A DNA stretch of 64,000 nt, taken from positions 1,116,001 through 1,180,000 of the forward strand of contig NZ_VMSJ01000001.1 of NCBI RefSeq assembly GCF_007713705.1, in the 5' to 3' direction. Position numbers and translations under genes: made by a program. Under the pieces are notes generated by a model. It was not told the origin of the DNA and did no database searches. It saw only the letters and a program-made list of their open reading frames with translations. The stretch is from Salinicoccus cyprini (lineage in GTDB: Bacteria > Bacillota > Bacilli > Staphylococcales > Salinicoccaceae). Below are positions 37,254 to 46,583 of this stretch, in pieces; the first letter of the stretch is position 1, and each line of letters starts with the position of its first letter.

Positions 37254-37710
37254 ATTTGAAAAATTCGTCATTCCTGCTCATCTGATACAAGTAGTCGATG
37301 CAGGCATCATCCAGCAGGAAGCTTCTCCTGTCTTCCGGAATCTCCTCGATTGTCCTGTAGATGACCGGTCCGTGTGTTTCGCTGTATTCGCATATGAAGA
37401 ATATATCCTTCACTTCAGCAAAGAATACAGCCTTAACAAATGGTTTTGCGTCATGCACAGTATACGCACCGATGTATTTGACTGCATCAAGGCTCGCGCC
37501 CGTCTCTTCGAACACTTCCCTGTGCAGCGCTTCCTCGGGACTTTCTCCTGCTTCGATCTTGCCGCCCGGGAACTCTATTCCGCGGGTTCTATGATCGGTC
37601 AGCAGATATTTTCCATCCATTCTGCAGATGCAGAGTATGTGACCAGGTGGTGCATCAGAGCCGAGTTCCAACGTGACCTTCCTGCCTTTATGGTCTTTGA
37701 ATCGAAGCAT
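37252..37710 (-). CDS. ytkD: Nudix hydrolase YtkD (nucleoside triphosphatase)
   Basis: 152 residues. A complete Nudix box, GGKIEAGESPEEALHREVFEETGA (about 49-72), carries the catalytic REVFEE core. YtkD-type enzymes hydrolyse nucleoside triphosphates, including oxidized dGTP in Bacillus. The position next to pckA is conserved. The substrate here is inferred from family and location. Confidence 0.88.
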   Translation of the reverse strand: MLRFKDHKGRKVTLELGSDAPPGHILCICRMDGKYLLTDHRTRGIEFPGGKIEAGESPEEALHREVFEETGASLDAVKYIGAYTVHDAKPFVKAVFFAEVKDIFFICEYSETHGPVIYRTIEEIPEDRRSFLLDDACIDYLYQMSRNDEFFK

Positions 37711-37785
37711 GCTATCATCTCCAAATTTGCTTAAATCCAGTGTACCCTATATCATAATAGTATTAAATGCTGGAGCGGTGATTAT

Positions 37786-38025
37786 ATGAAAACAATCCTT
37801 CTATGGCTGATGCGCTTCTATCAGAAAGCGATCTCCCCCATGTTTCCACCGAGCTGCCGGTTCAATCCGACATGCTCCAACTACGGTATAGAAGCTGTAC
37901 AGGAACATGGTGCCTTCAAGGGCGGCTATCTGGCAGCCAGGCGCATTCTTAAATGCCATCCATTCCATCCCGGCGGGTACGATCCTGTGCCTCTCAATCC
38001 GGACAATTATGAAAAGAAGCAGTGA
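37786..38025 (+). CDS. yidD: Membrane protein insertion efficiency factor YidD
   Basis: 79 residues. The conserved [22 protein letters not shown] (12-33) holds the cysteine cluster, and [19 protein letters not shown] (about 51-69) the second one. An amphipathic N-terminal helix fits peripheral membrane binding. It helps YidC-dependent insertion of membrane proteins. The gene is monocistronic, and its terminator overlaps the convergent menE 3' end. Confidence 0.95.
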   Translation: MKTILLWLMRFYQKAISPMFPPSCRFNPTCSNYGIEAVQEHGAFKGGYLAARRILKCHPFHPGGYDPVPLNPDNYEKKQ

Positions 38026-38049
38026 TCACCGAATCACTGTTTCTTTTTT
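38020..38049 (+). terminator. Terminator of yidD
   Basis: Stem CAGTGAT/ATCACTG with loop CACCGA, then TTTCTTTTTT. It overlaps the yidD end and the menE end. Confidence 0.75.
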
Positions 38050-39431
38050 GCATCGTAGACTTTCTGATTCTGTGCTCTTGAAACTTTACCGGTCGAGGTC
38101 ATCACGATGCGCGGCATCCGGTGGATCTCTTTCGGCAGTTTATATCGTGCAAGAAGCCCGTTCAGATGACCCATGATCTCATCGTCTTCTATTGCCATTC
38201 CTGTCCTCTCTTCTATCAGCAGGATGGGCACTTCGCCCCACTTGGCGTCCTTCCTTTTAACAACCGCCGCATTCGAAATTGCCGGAATCATATTGACCGC
38301 ATCCTCAATCTCTTTCGGATACACATTCTCGCCACCACTGATGATCAGATCCCTGCGCCGGTCCAGTATGTAAAGGTAGCCGTCCGCATCGATATATCCC
38401 ATATCGCCTGTTCTGAAGTAGCCGTCCGACACCTTAATCTCTGCATTCAGATAGCCTTGTGTGATCGGTGCACCGCGTACAAGCAGTTCACCGTCATTGC
38501 TGTCATCGATCCTTATTTCGATGTTGTCGAGCGGCCGCCCGACCGTACCTTCCAAAATCTTCGGATCATCATGGGCAATGGAGACGATCTGCGAGCACGT
38601 TTCAGTCATGCCGAATGAATTGTATACCGGCAGCCCTGCATCAAGGGCAGCCCTCAGAACTTCCCTGGTCACTCCGGCACCTCCAAGCAGTACACCTTGC
38701 AGCTCATGAGCCGGCATCGGCCGGCCGAGCAGCCGATCGAGCATGACCGGCACCATGCTGGTGTGTGTCACCTTGTATTCTTCAACTGCACCCCACACTG
38801 AATCTTCGTGAAATTTCTCCACCAGTACCATCGTACATCCACGGATCACTGATCTCAAAAGTACCGAAAAGCCGGATATATGATAAATCGGATTGACGTT
38901 CATCCAGACGCTGCCCTCTGAATACCCGAAACGGTCTTCGCATCCGAGAGCGGAAGCATGATGATTGCCGAACGTCTGGGGAACGGCTTTCGCCCTGCCG
39001 GTCGTACCTGATGTAAACATGATCGATAGTATACTGTCACCTGAGACGGCTGCGGGCTGACAAGGGACCGGGTCCCTATTCCATAGAGCTGCCATTCCGT
39101 GGACAGCATATCCTTCCAATTCAAGCGGTTCTGTCGCCACCACAGTGTCCACTCCGATATCATCGAGCTGCCGGGCGATTTCACGTTCCGTCAGCCGCGT
39201 ATTGATCAGCACGATCTCGATGCCCGCCATTATGGCAGCATGGATGACATGCACTGCATCCATAGTATTTCCGATGAAAAGACCGACACGCTCCCTGTTC
39301 AAAGATGCCATATGATCTTTGAGCTTCAAAGATTCATTATATAGTTGTGAAAAAGTCACCGTTTCACCATCAAAAATGACGGCCGGCTTATCCGGCACAC
39401 GCTGTGCCTGGATCTGCAGCCAATTATACAT
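38034..39431 (-). CDS. menE: 2-succinylbenzoate--CoA ligase
   Basis: 465 residues, ANL adenylating enzyme. The P-loop-like MFTSGTTGRAKAVPQT (about 147-162), YNSFGMTETCSQIVS (about 265-279) and the hinge YILDRRRDLIISGGENVYP (about 355-373) are present. It activates o-succinylbenzoate for MenB. A terminator-like hairpin separates it from menB, so menE may have reduced or separate expression. The usual partner menC is not adjacent and not in this window. Confidence 0.93.
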   Translation of the reverse strand: MYNWLQIQAQRVPDKPAVIFDGETVTFSQLYNESLKLKDHMASLNRERVGLFIGNTMDAVHVIHAAIMAGIEIVLINTRLTEREIARQLDDIGVDTVVATEPLELEGYAVHGMAALWNRDPVPCQPAAVSGDSILSIMFTSGTTGRAKAVPQTFGNHHASALGCEDRFGYSEGSVWMNVNPIYHISGFSVLLRSVIRGCTMVLVEKFHEDSVWGAVEEYKVTHTSMVPVMLDRLLGRPMPAHELQGVLLGGAGVTREVLRAALDAGLPVYNSFGMTETCSQIVSIAHDDPKILEGTVGRPLDNIEIRIDDSNDGELLVRGAPITQGYLNAEIKVSDGYFRTGDMGYIDADGYLYILDRRRDLIISGGENVYPKEIEDAVNMIPAISNAAVVKRKDAKWGEVPILLIEERTGMAIEDDEIMGHLNGLLARYKLPKEIHRMPRIVMTSTGKVSRAQNQKVYDAKKKQ

Positions 39432-39446
39432 AGTCTACTCCACCTT

Positions 39447-39472
39447 TAAAAAAGCCCATCTTCCGATGGGCT
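39447..39472 (-). terminator. Terminator or attenuator between menB and menE
   Basis: On the minus strand the stem AGCCCATC/GATGGGCT with loop GGAA is followed by TTTTTT. It lies between the menB stop and the menE start. Confidence 0.75.
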
Positions 39473-39481
39473 GATTAATGC

Positions 39482-40300
39482 TTATGGGAATCTCGGGAAC
39501 TGGCCGAAATCAGGCTTTCTTTTTTCCTTGAATGCTTCTCTGCCCTCTTTGGCTTCGTCTGTCGTGTAATAGAGCAGCGTTGCATCTCCTGCCATCTGCT
39601 GAAGTCCTGCAAGACCATCCGTATCGGCATTCATGCCCGCCTTCAGCATCCGCAGTGCAGTTGGAGAATGTGCCATCATCTCTTCACACCATTTGACTGT
39701 TTCGTCTTCAAGCTCTTCGAGTGGAACAACAGTGTTGACGAGACCCATATCGAGCGCTTCTTCTGCATTGTACTGTCTGCACAAGTACCAGATTTCACGC
39801 GCCTTCTTATGTCCGACGATGCGTGCCAGGTAGCCAGCACCATAGCCGGCATCGAAAGAACCGACTTTAGGACCGGTCTGGCCGAAGCGTGCATTGTCTG
39901 CTGCAATTGTCAGGTCGCACACGACATGCAGAACATGTCCACCACCGATGGCATAGCCGGACACCATTGCCACAACGGGTTTAGGAATGACACGGATCAG
40001 CCTCTGCAGATCAAGTACGTTCAAACGCGGGATATTGTCCTCTCCGACGTAGCCGCCATGGCCACGCACTTTCTGGTCTCCACCGGAACAGAAGGCCATA
40101 TCGCCTTCGCCCGCCAGAACGATGACAGCAACATTCTGATCATCTCTTGCTCTCATGAATGCATCAATCATTTCAGTGACGGTCTGCGGTGTGAATGCAT
40201 TGCGCACTTCCGGACGATTGATCGTCACCTTTGCTATTCCATTATAGAACTCATATTTAATTTCTTTGTATTCTTTAAGCGTCTGCCATTCTCTTGACAT
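39482..40300 (-). CDS. menB: 1,4-dihydroxy-2-naphthoyl-CoA synthase
   Basis: 272 residues, crotonase fold. It closes the naphthoate ring from succinylbenzoyl-CoA. The oxyanion and substrate segments [19 protein letters not shown] (about 67-85), [19 protein letters not shown] (about 114-132) and [17 protein letters not shown] (about 147-163) are as in MenB. AGGAGG precedes the ATG. It is 3 bases after menH. Confidence 0.97.
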   Translation of the reverse strand: MSREWQTLKEYKEIKYEFYNGIAKVTINRPEVRNAFTPQTVTEMIDAFMRARDDQNVAVIVLAGEGDMAFCSGGDQKVRGHGGYVGEDNIPRLNVLDLQRLIRVIPKPVVAMVSGYAIGGGHVLHVVCDLTIAADNARFGQTGPKVGSFDAGYGAGYLARIVGHKKAREIWYLCRQYNAEEALDMGLVNTVVPLEELEDETVKWCEEMMAHSPTALRMLKAGMNADTDGLAGLQQMAGDATLLYYTTDEAKEGREAFKEKRKPDFGQFPRFP

Positions 40301-40303
40301 ACT

Positions 40304-41089
40304 TCATCCTCCTATTAAGAAATCTATCATTATTGTACCAAACTTTTCCGGAGATTCCATATGGACGTTATGTCCCGCTCCTTCGATAATCTCAAATCGT
40401 GCATCCGGCAACCGGTCTGCCATTGTCGCATTGATCGCTCTGAATTTCTCATCTCTTTCCCCGACTACAAGCAGAACAGGCATATTGATGTCGGGAAGCC
40501 TATCCCAGTACGCAGGCTGCACACCGGTGCCATACTTGAGCAGACTGTCCGCCACTTCCTTCGGTATCTGGGCAAGCCGGTTGGCCCGCTGTTCGGCGTG
40601 GAGTGTGTCAGACAGCTGCTTCTGGCTGTTAAAAAGCGGCAGTGCCTCCCACTCGTCAATAAAAGAACCATAGTCCCCATTGATGCGGTCCGCCCTTCTC
40701 CTGTCGGTCAACAGTCGGCTTTCCCGGTCCGATGAAGACGCGATTCCCGGCGAACTGCTCTCGAGTATGGCACGCTCCACCGATTCGGGATGATTGACAA
40801 TAAAGGACAATGCCACCCTGCCGCCCATCGAATATCCCATGATATTCACTTTCGGGATGGAAAGCGCGTCCAGAATGGCCTGTATGCCGTCCCCAATCGT
40901 GTCCATCGTATAGTCGATGCCCACGCTCCGGGTACCTCCGAATCCAGGCAGATCGATTTTGAGCACATTGAAGTATGGTCCAGCGGCAACGGAAACATGC
41001 GCCATGCTCTCCATATCCGAAATAAAACCATGAAGGAGCAGAATGGTCCGCTCCTTGCCGTTGTCACTGTAATGATAATTAAATCTCAA
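40304..41089 (-). CDS. menH: MenH, SHCHC synthase (alpha/beta hydrolase)
   Basis: 261 residues. It eliminates pyruvate to form 2-succinyl-6-hydroxy-cyclohexadiene carboxylate. It has LLLHGFISD (about 17-25), the intact nucleophile elbow GYSMGGR (about 85-91), and GAGHNVHMESP (about 241-251) with the catalytic His. The start codon is TTG with GGTGAAATCCG upstream, and it overlaps the menD end by 11 bases. Confidence 0.92.
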   Translation of the reverse strand: MRFNYHYSDNGKERTILLLHGFISDMESMAHVSVAAGPYFNVLKIDLPGFGGTRSVGIDYTMDTIGDGIQAILDALSIPKVNIMGYSMGGRVALSFIVNHPESVERAILESSSPGIASSSDRESRLLTDRRRADRINGDYGSFIDEWEALPLFNSQKQLSDTLHAEQRANRLAQIPKEVADSLLKYGTGVQPAYWDRLPDINMPVLLVVGERDEKFRAINATMADRLPDARFEIIEGAGHNVHMESPEKFGTIMIDFLIGG

Positions 41090-42755
41090 CGGATTTCACC
41101 ACATCTTCAATCTGTCTGCTCAGCTTCTGATGAGAGTCGACGTTGACAGCCCTGTCCGTTTTTATTTCGATGATATTCCGGCCACCCTGATTCATCAGCT
41201 CATCCGTCACATCCTGGACCATTTCCGTACTTGTATAATTGAAACCGTATAGATCGGCGGCATGCTTGAAATCCAGATCGAGCGGTGTACCGAAGAGCCG
41301 TTCGAAGTAGTCCTTGTTCTCGCTCTGGGGCAGGAAACTGAATATGCCACCGCCATTATTGTTGAAGACGATGATGTTGATATCGATACCTTCCAGTTTG
41401 GACATGATCAGTCCGTTCATATCATGATAGAGCGCAATATCCCCGATGATCAGGGTGATCGGTGTTTTTACCGCCATGCCGAGCGCGGTGGAGACAACAC
41501 CATCAATTCCATTAGCGCCTCTGTTTGCATAGATTTTCTGGGTATTATCAAGATCATACCGTTCACCATCCCTGATCGGCATGCTGTTGGACAGAAATAG
41601 TGAGCGATCCGGGTCGGTGTGCCTGATGATCTCATACATGAAGCGTCCTTCATCCTCATAGTCCGTAACATATGCTTCGACACGGTTGCTGATGCGGCGG
41701 TCGAGCTCAGTCAGCCAGGACTTCGGTCCGCCTCCGGCATTTGTGAATCCAGTATTACCGACGAGCGTACCGATTGGTCCGACATAGGCAGCCTGCGGCG
41801 TGGCCGGGAAGGTTTTCAACTGCTGATACTCACTGAAAAGGTATTGCGGAATGCCCGTCTTCGACAGGAACTGATTGGTCACTTTCGAAGTGAGCGGTTC
41901 CCCGATTCTTATGATGAAGTCGACCTCGGCTTCGAGACGCTTCAGCTGCTCTTGATTCAGATTGCTGAAAATCAGATCATGGTGCGTAATCACATTCGGA
42001 AGTGTACGTCTTATATGCTGGCGCGGATCGGCAATCACAGTAAGATTCTCCCTATCGAGAACTGAAGACACACTTTCCAGATCATCTGCTGTCTCCCCGA
42101 TGATGACCAGGCCATGACCTTCAAAATGAAGACCCGACGAAAGTGCCACACTGTACTCGGGCATAGCACGCGGCGTCCTGTGGAAAAGATCAGTGCGGGT
42201 CATATCCGGCATGAGCGGCTCTCTTATCGGAACATTGATATGAACCGGCCCACGGTCCACACCTTGGAAATGCTGAGCACACTGGAGAATTTTCGTCTCG
42301 AGCATATCCGAATGGGATGGGTGGGCATCTGCGATCGGCAGCTCCGTATAGTATCTTATATAATTACGATACATGTTCCGCTGGTTGATCGCCTGCGGCG
42401 CTCCAACGTCTCTCAGCTCATGAGGACGGTCCGCAGTCAATGCGATGAGCGGCACGTGACTGAGATCGGCTTCTGCAATTGCCGGCATGTAGTTTGCTGC
42501 TGCAGTACCGGAAGTACAGATCAGACCGACCGGTGAACGCCCTTCTTTGGAAAGTCCCAGCGCAAAGAAAGCTGCACTCCGCTCATCCGGGTGGATATAC
42601 GTCCGGATATCCGGGTGCAGTTCCGCCGCCAGAGCAATCGGTGTTGAACGAGAACCCGGACTGATGACGACCTCCCGCATGCCATAGGACTGCAGAAGGT
42701 CTATTAGTGTAAACACCTGGTATGTCAATGTTTCCTGATGATTGGTAGACATCAT
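41079..42755 (-). CDS. menD: MenD, SEPHCHC synthase (thiamine-dependent)
   Basis: 558 residues. It condenses isochorismate with 2-oxoglutarate using thiamine diphosphate. N-terminal VISPGSRSTPIALAA (about 29-43) with the catalytic-region Glu (IHPDERSAAFFALG), and the ThDP/Mg motif GDIALYHDMNGLI (about 432-444) with the acidic and NNGGGIFSFLP parts. The start overlaps the menF stop. Two ATG codons are adjacent, with the first taken. Confidence 0.96.
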   Translation of the reverse strand: MMSTNHQETLTYQVFTLIDLLQSYGMREVVISPGSRSTPIALAAELHPDIRTYIHPDERSAAFFALGLSKEGRSPVGLICTSGTAAANYMPAIAEADLSHVPLIALTADRPHELRDVGAPQAINQRNMYRNYIRYYTELPIADAHPSHSDMLETKILQCAQHFQGVDRGPVHINVPIREPLMPDMTRTDLFHRTPRAMPEYSVALSSGLHFEGHGLVIIGETADDLESVSSVLDRENLTVIADPRQHIRRTLPNVITHHDLIFSNLNQEQLKRLEAEVDFIIRIGEPLTSKVTNQFLSKTGIPQYLFSEYQQLKTFPATPQAAYVGPIGTLVGNTGFTNAGGGPKSWLTELDRRISNRVEAYVTDYEDEGRFMYEIIRHTDPDRSLFLSNSMPIRDGERYDLDNTQKIYANRGANGIDGVVSTALGMAVKTPITLIIGDIALYHDMNGLIMSKLEGIDINIIVFNNNGGGIFSFLPQSENKDYFERLFGTPLDLDFKHAADLYGFNYTSTEMVQDVTDELMNQGGRNIIEIKTDRAVNVDSHQKLSRQIEDVVKSVEI

Positions 42756-44116
42756 CTTGTTTCAACCCCCAGTACATTCAGCATCGGTGTAAATTTGACG
42801 CGCGTCTCCTCAAACTCCTTCTCGCTCGAGGACCCTTTCACGATCCCGCATCCTGCAAACAAGGTTGCACTATTTGCGTGAAGCAGCATGGATCTTATGG
42901 CAACGACAAACTCACTTTCATTATCCTCGTGAATAATACCGATGGGTGCTGCGTAGAGCCCTCTTGTTCCATGTTCTTCCTGCATGATGTATTCCCTTGC
43001 ACGGTCCTTCGGCATGCCCCCGACGGCCGGTGTCGGATGAATGGCATCAAGCAGTTCGAAGACGCTGGTCTCGTCGGTCAGTTCCGCACTGATTGGAGTA
43101 TGGAGGTGGTATATATACTTGTTCTCCAGTACATCCGGTTCAGCTGTGAATTCCACCCGGTCGGTATATGGCTTGAGGTCCTCCACGATGGATTCCCTTA
43201 CAAGCTCATGCTCATAGCGGTTTTTCTCATCCTTCAGGAGGAAGGCCTTCTGTCCCTCATCCTTCGCCGCTTCACCAGTACGTTCTGAAGAACCTGCAAT
43301 CGCATTGGTCGTCAACGTATTGCTTCGGATATCGAACAGCTTCTCAGGTGATTTGGAGATGAACAGCGATTTCCCCTTTTCATAGTAGATGGTATAGGTG
43401 TCGGCCTCGTCATTCAGCCTTTTCAGCAGGAAAAGAGGATCCACCTGTGATTTGAATGTCAGCAGACGCTGTCTGGCAAGCACCACTTTCCTGAAATCCC
43501 TGTCGTCCAGTATATCGACAGCCTGATCGACGAGGGCTTTCCATTCCTCGGGAAAGATATCCTTTTCCATATTGATCTGCGGTGCTTCGAAGGTGCTTTT
43601 CGTGACCGCTGAAATGTTTTCAAGCTCTCTTGATATTTCTGTAAGAACAGAAGCAATATCGACAGTTTCAAGTCGAACTGAATAGAAAAGCTCTTTATTG
43701 GCAAGATCGAACTGCCACTTCGGAAGATGGAAATCCACCATCGCGAAGTCATTCCACTCATCGGAAGTATCTTTGCTGTCAAAGCGTGTACCTCCAAAGA
43801 GGCTGAGTGAAGATTGCATATCCGCTTCAAGCGGAACCTGCTGGATCTTGCCATATAATGAAGATTTCTGGACGGAGAGCGCCTTCGCAGAGTATTTGTC
43901 TCTCCTGATGCTTTCCAGATACTCTATACCGATTGTATTGTATCGGTCATCTTTCGAACGGAACCAGTACCTTGCACCCTGAGATTCATGAAAATATGAA
44001 AAAATCTTCTGTTCATCCAGATCATATCCATGAGTAGGCAGCTGCAGACTGAGATATGTGCTTTCGGAATCCAGCCTGACATCATCCAGAATATTTTGAT
44101 ATGCTTCCAAGTTCAT
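42752..44116 (-). CDS. menF: Isochorismate synthase
   Basis: 454 residues, chorismate-binding enzyme family. The C-terminal catalytic half has KVVLARQR (about 201-208), AIAGSSERTGEAAKDE (about 264-279), HTPISAELTDETSVFELLDAIHPTPAVGG and GIVKGSSSEKEFEET. It converts chorismate to isochorismate for menaquinone. First gene of the men operon, divergent from menA. The ribosome site is weak. Confidence 0.94.
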   Translation of the reverse strand: MNLEAYQNILDDVRLDSESTYLSLQLPTHGYDLDEQKIFSYFHESQGARYWFRSKDDRYNTIGIEYLESIRRDKYSAKALSVQKSSLYGKIQQVPLEADMQSSLSLFGGTRFDSKDTSDEWNDFAMVDFHLPKWQFDLANKELFYSVRLETVDIASVLTEISRELENISAVTKSTFEAPQINMEKDIFPEEWKALVDQAVDILDDRDFRKVVLARQRLLTFKSQVDPLFLLKRLNDEADTYTIYYEKGKSLFISKSPEKLFDIRSNTLTTNAIAGSSERTGEAAKDEGQKAFLLKDEKNRYEHELVRESIVEDLKPYTDRVEFTAEPDVLENKYIYHLHTPISAELTDETSVFELLDAIHPTPAVGGMPKDRAREYIMQEEHGTRGLYAAPIGIIHEDNESEFVVAIRSMLLHANSATLFAGCGIVKGSSSEKEFEETRVKFTPMLNVLGVETR

Positions 44117-44234
44117 TAATACACACTTCTTTCTGCATAATTAATGCTATTTTATCATTTATTCATTTAGCTGTGTATGATATATGACCAAATGTGCTAA
44201 AATTGTTTCATCATAAGTAAAAAGGAAGATGGAC

Positions 44235-45152
44235 ATGCAAGGAACAGATACACATACCGGTATCAGAAAGTATATCAGCCTGACCAGACCCCATACATTG
44301 ACGGCAGGCTTCATACCGGTACTGGTCGGAACGGCCAGTGTACTTTTATTTTCATCAATCAGATGGGATATGTTTTTCGCGATGCTTATTGCAACGCTGC
44401 TCATCCAGTCTGCAACCAATATGTTCAATGAATATTTCGACTATAAAAAGGGGCTCGACAGTGCCGAGTCGGTCGGCATTGCGGGCGCAATCGTCAGAAA
44501 CGGGATGTCACCGAAGGCTGTAATAAGCATTGCTGTCGCCTTCTACATTCTGGCAGGACTGATCGGCATATATATCACCTTGGGCAGCTCTTTCTGGGTA
44601 CTCGTTGTTGGCGCAATATCGATGGCAGTCGGCTATCTTTATACAGGCGGCCCCTATCCGATCTCATGGACACCTTTTGGAGAAATCTTTGCAGGATTCT
44701 TCATGGGGACGGTCATCATAATGATCACATTCTTCATCCATACAGGCACCCTCCACTACTTCCCCCTCATGATTTCCATCCCCGTCGCCATCACCATCGG
44801 TCTGCTGAACATGGCGAATAATATCAGGGATAGGAAAAAGGATAAGGAGAGCGGAAGGAAAACATTCGTCATACTTGTCGGAAAGCCGATCGCAGTCCTG
44901 ACGACAGCAGCACTGCTGGCATTCGCATATGGCTTCATCGTATGGATTGCCCTATTCAAACCATACGGATCCATATTTCTGCTCCTCGTACTCCTGTCGT
45001 TACCTGTTTTCATAAAAACGGTAAAATTGATGTGGAAAGGCAGTACACCTCAGGAATTAATACCAGCGATGGCATCCATGGGCAAACTCAATACCATTTT
45101 CGGATTACTGCTGACAATCGGGCTTCTGCTGAATGGACTTACAGGAATATAA
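44235..45152 (+). CDS. menA: 1,4-dihydroxy-2-naphthoate polyprenyltransferase
   Basis: 305 residues with about 8-9 membrane segments, UbiA family. The prenyl-diphosphate Asp-rich motif NMFNEYFDYKKGLDS (about 64-78) and the second one NMANNIRDRKKDKESGR (about 193-209) are intact. It makes demethylmenaquinone in the membrane. The ATG at 44235 is chosen because AAAGGAAG is 6 bases ahead; a start two codons earlier is too close. Ends in a perfect palindromic terminator. Confidence 0.95.
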   Translation: MQGTDTHTGIRKYISLTRPHTLTAGFIPVLVGTASVLLFSSIRWDMFFAMLIATLLIQSATNMFNEYFDYKKGLDSAESVGIAGAIVRNGMSPKAVISIAVAFYILAGLIGIYITLGSSFWVLVVGAISMAVGYLYTGGPYPISWTPFGEIFAGFFMGTVIIMITFFIHTGTLHYFPLMISIPVAITIGLLNMANNIRDRKKDKESGRKTFVILVGKPIAVLTTAALLAFAYGFIVWIALFKPYGSIFLLLVLLSLPVFIKTVKLMWKGSTPQELIPAMASMGKLNTIFGLLLTIGLLLNGLTGI

Positions 45153-45184
45153 AGACCTTGGCGACATGTCGCCAAGGTCTTTTT
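45151..45184. terminator. Bidirectional terminator after menA
   Basis: A perfect 32-bp palindrome, AAAGACCTTGGCGACA with its complement, followed by TTTT. It sits between the menA stop and the convergent stop at 45183. Confidence 0.9.
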
Positions 45185-45734
45185 ATACCATTTTATCCTG
45201 CATTACATTTGTATGGAAATCGCGGAAGCACTGGAAATGGTTCGGATTAATATTGCGGAAAGTACGGCTGCGCAGCGCTCCTCTTTCATTCAGAACCTTC
45301 AGGAACAGGATGCCTGTTTCGAATTTGGAGATGCTTGAAGATTCAAAATCAAAATCCAACTCCTTGACGTCTTTCAGATGGAACTGCGTGATCTCCCAAT
45401 CCGCATTATCACTGAATCCCTTTATAATGGATGTATGTACTCCGATGATCTCGTCATCAAGCAGAAAATAGAGTCCTGTGCGTGTAAGATTGATCTTGCA
45501 GCAGCCGATGCAATGTACTTTTTTGTATCGGTAGCTTTCGAGATCTATGGATTGCTCCAAATGATGTTTGGCGGCGCTCAGGAACTTCAGTTCCTTACCT
45601 TCAAGCGCGTAATCGATTGTCAGTATTTCTTCGATGCTCTTCGGCAATTCCATGGCATCCAAGTATTCATTTACTTCATGATAGGCTATCATATGCATTC
45701 TCCGTACTATATCGATATTATTTAGTAACTCCAT
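45183..45734 (-). CDS. Hypothetical protein, possibly PH/GRAM-like
   Basis: 183 residues, not recognised. The N-terminal half is helical. The second half (about 80-180) has alternating strands and reads NLTRTGLYFLLDDEIIGVHT, then ITQFHLKDVKELDFDFE, the pattern of small PH/GRAM-like beta barrels. No signal peptide or membrane helix. It is divergent from the DUF5067-like lipoprotein gene across a shared AT-rich promoter region with a strong dyad. The domain suggestion is inference from strand pattern. Confidence 0.65.
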   Translation of the reverse strand: MELLNNIDIVRRMHMIAYHEVNEYLDAMELPKSIEEILTIDYALEGKELKFLSAAKHHLEQSIDLESYRYKKVHCIGCCKINLTRTGLYFLLDDEIIGVHTSIIKGFSDNADWEITQFHLKDVKELDFDFESSSISKFETGILFLKVLNERGALRSRTFRNINPNHFQCFRDFHTNVMQDKMV

Positions 45735-45763
45735 TATACTACAAAAAAGAAAAAAATCGATTA

Positions 45764-45811
45764 TTTCATGAACCGTAATAATATTGATTATTCATGAAAT
45801 TATACTATAAT
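45764..45811 (+). promoter_or_regulatory. Promoter with overlapping dyad upstream of the lipoprotein gene
   Basis: TTGATT (45784-45789) and TATAAT (45806-45811) have a 16-base spacer. TTTCATGAA (45764-45772) and its inverted copy TTCATGAAA (45791-45799) form an operator-like dyad, one half upstream of -35 and the other within the spacer. Each half holds the palindrome TTCATGAA. Confidence 0.5.
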
Positions 45812-45845
45812 AATTATGTATCTACATTTTTAGGGGGAAATCCGT

Positions 45846-46505
45846 ATGAGTTTAAGAAAATACCTGCTTGCAGGCGGGCTTTCATCAGCTCTGCTTTTAG
45901 GAGCATGCAGTGGGGATAGTGGTTCGGAAGAAACATCCAGCGAGGAAGAAACAGCAACTGAGGAAGAATCGACTGAGGAGGAATCTGCCGACGGCTCGAC
46001 TGAATCCGGTGCAGTTGCATTTTCGGGAGAATACGGGGAATACGAGATGACTGAATTCGGTCAGCACACCATTGAACCCGAACCTGCTGAAGAAGAAACA
46101 GAGGAAGGTGCCGAAGAACCAGGGCCGACCGAGCTTGTAACTATTGAATTCGAGTTTACAAACAACTCTGATGTTGCAACTTCTCCACAGGAAGCCTTTG
46201 GCCTTGACCTTGCAGTGAGACAAATCACTGAGGGAGGAGAAACAACACTGGAGAACTTGACAATGGATCTACCTGAAGACTTTGAAAAGAGCGATGAAGC
46301 TGCTGCTTCATCAGAGAGAATAGATTCCGGCGAAACAGTAACTGCTCTTGTTGCTTATGGCCCAGTGGATACCGAACTCGAAACTGTACTGCAGAGTCGT
46401 GAAAACCCAATGGCGGAGGAAGAAGTGGAACCACTTGATTACACGATTGAAATGAGTGAATCTGAAACTACAGAAGAAGAAACTACAGAAGACTCCGAAG
46501 AGTAA
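45846..46505 (+). CDS. DUF5067-like acidic lipoprotein
   Basis: 219 residues. Signal peptide with lipobox LGAC (Cys21), an acidic Ser/Thr/Glu linker (about 22-58), a beta-rich domain (about 58-200) resembling DUF5067/DUF4352 immunoglobulin-like folds (TIEFEFTNNSDVATSPQEAF), and an acidic C-terminal tail. It is anchored to the outer membrane face. The function of the family is unknown. GGGGGAAATCCGT precedes the ATG. The signal peptide resembles that of the 64-residue lipoprotein at 33845. Confidence 0.82.
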   Translation: MSLRKYLLAGGLSSALLLGACSGDSGSEETSSEEETATEEESTEEESADGSTESGAVAFSGEYGEYEMTEFGQHTIEPEPAEEETEEGAEEPGPTELVTIEFEFTNNSDVATSPQEAFGLDLAVRQITEGGETTLENLTMDLPEDFEKSDEAAASSERIDSGETVTALVAYGPVDTELETVLQSRENPMAEEEVEPLDYTIEMSESETTEEETTEDSEE

Positions 46506-46530
46506 TCTGATGGATTCTGATGTAAGACCA

Positions 46531-46569
46531 TTAATATGACCCTGGCTGCCATTGCCAGGGTCATATTAA
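46531..46569. terminator. Hairpin after the lipoprotein gene
   Basis: 16-bp perfect stem TTAATATGACCCTGGC with its complement, loop TGCCATT. The U-run is weak (TTAATTAA) and it lies 15 bases before the next gene's start, so partial read-through is possible. Confidence 0.6.
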
Positions 46570-46583
46570 TTAAGGAGCAGTCC

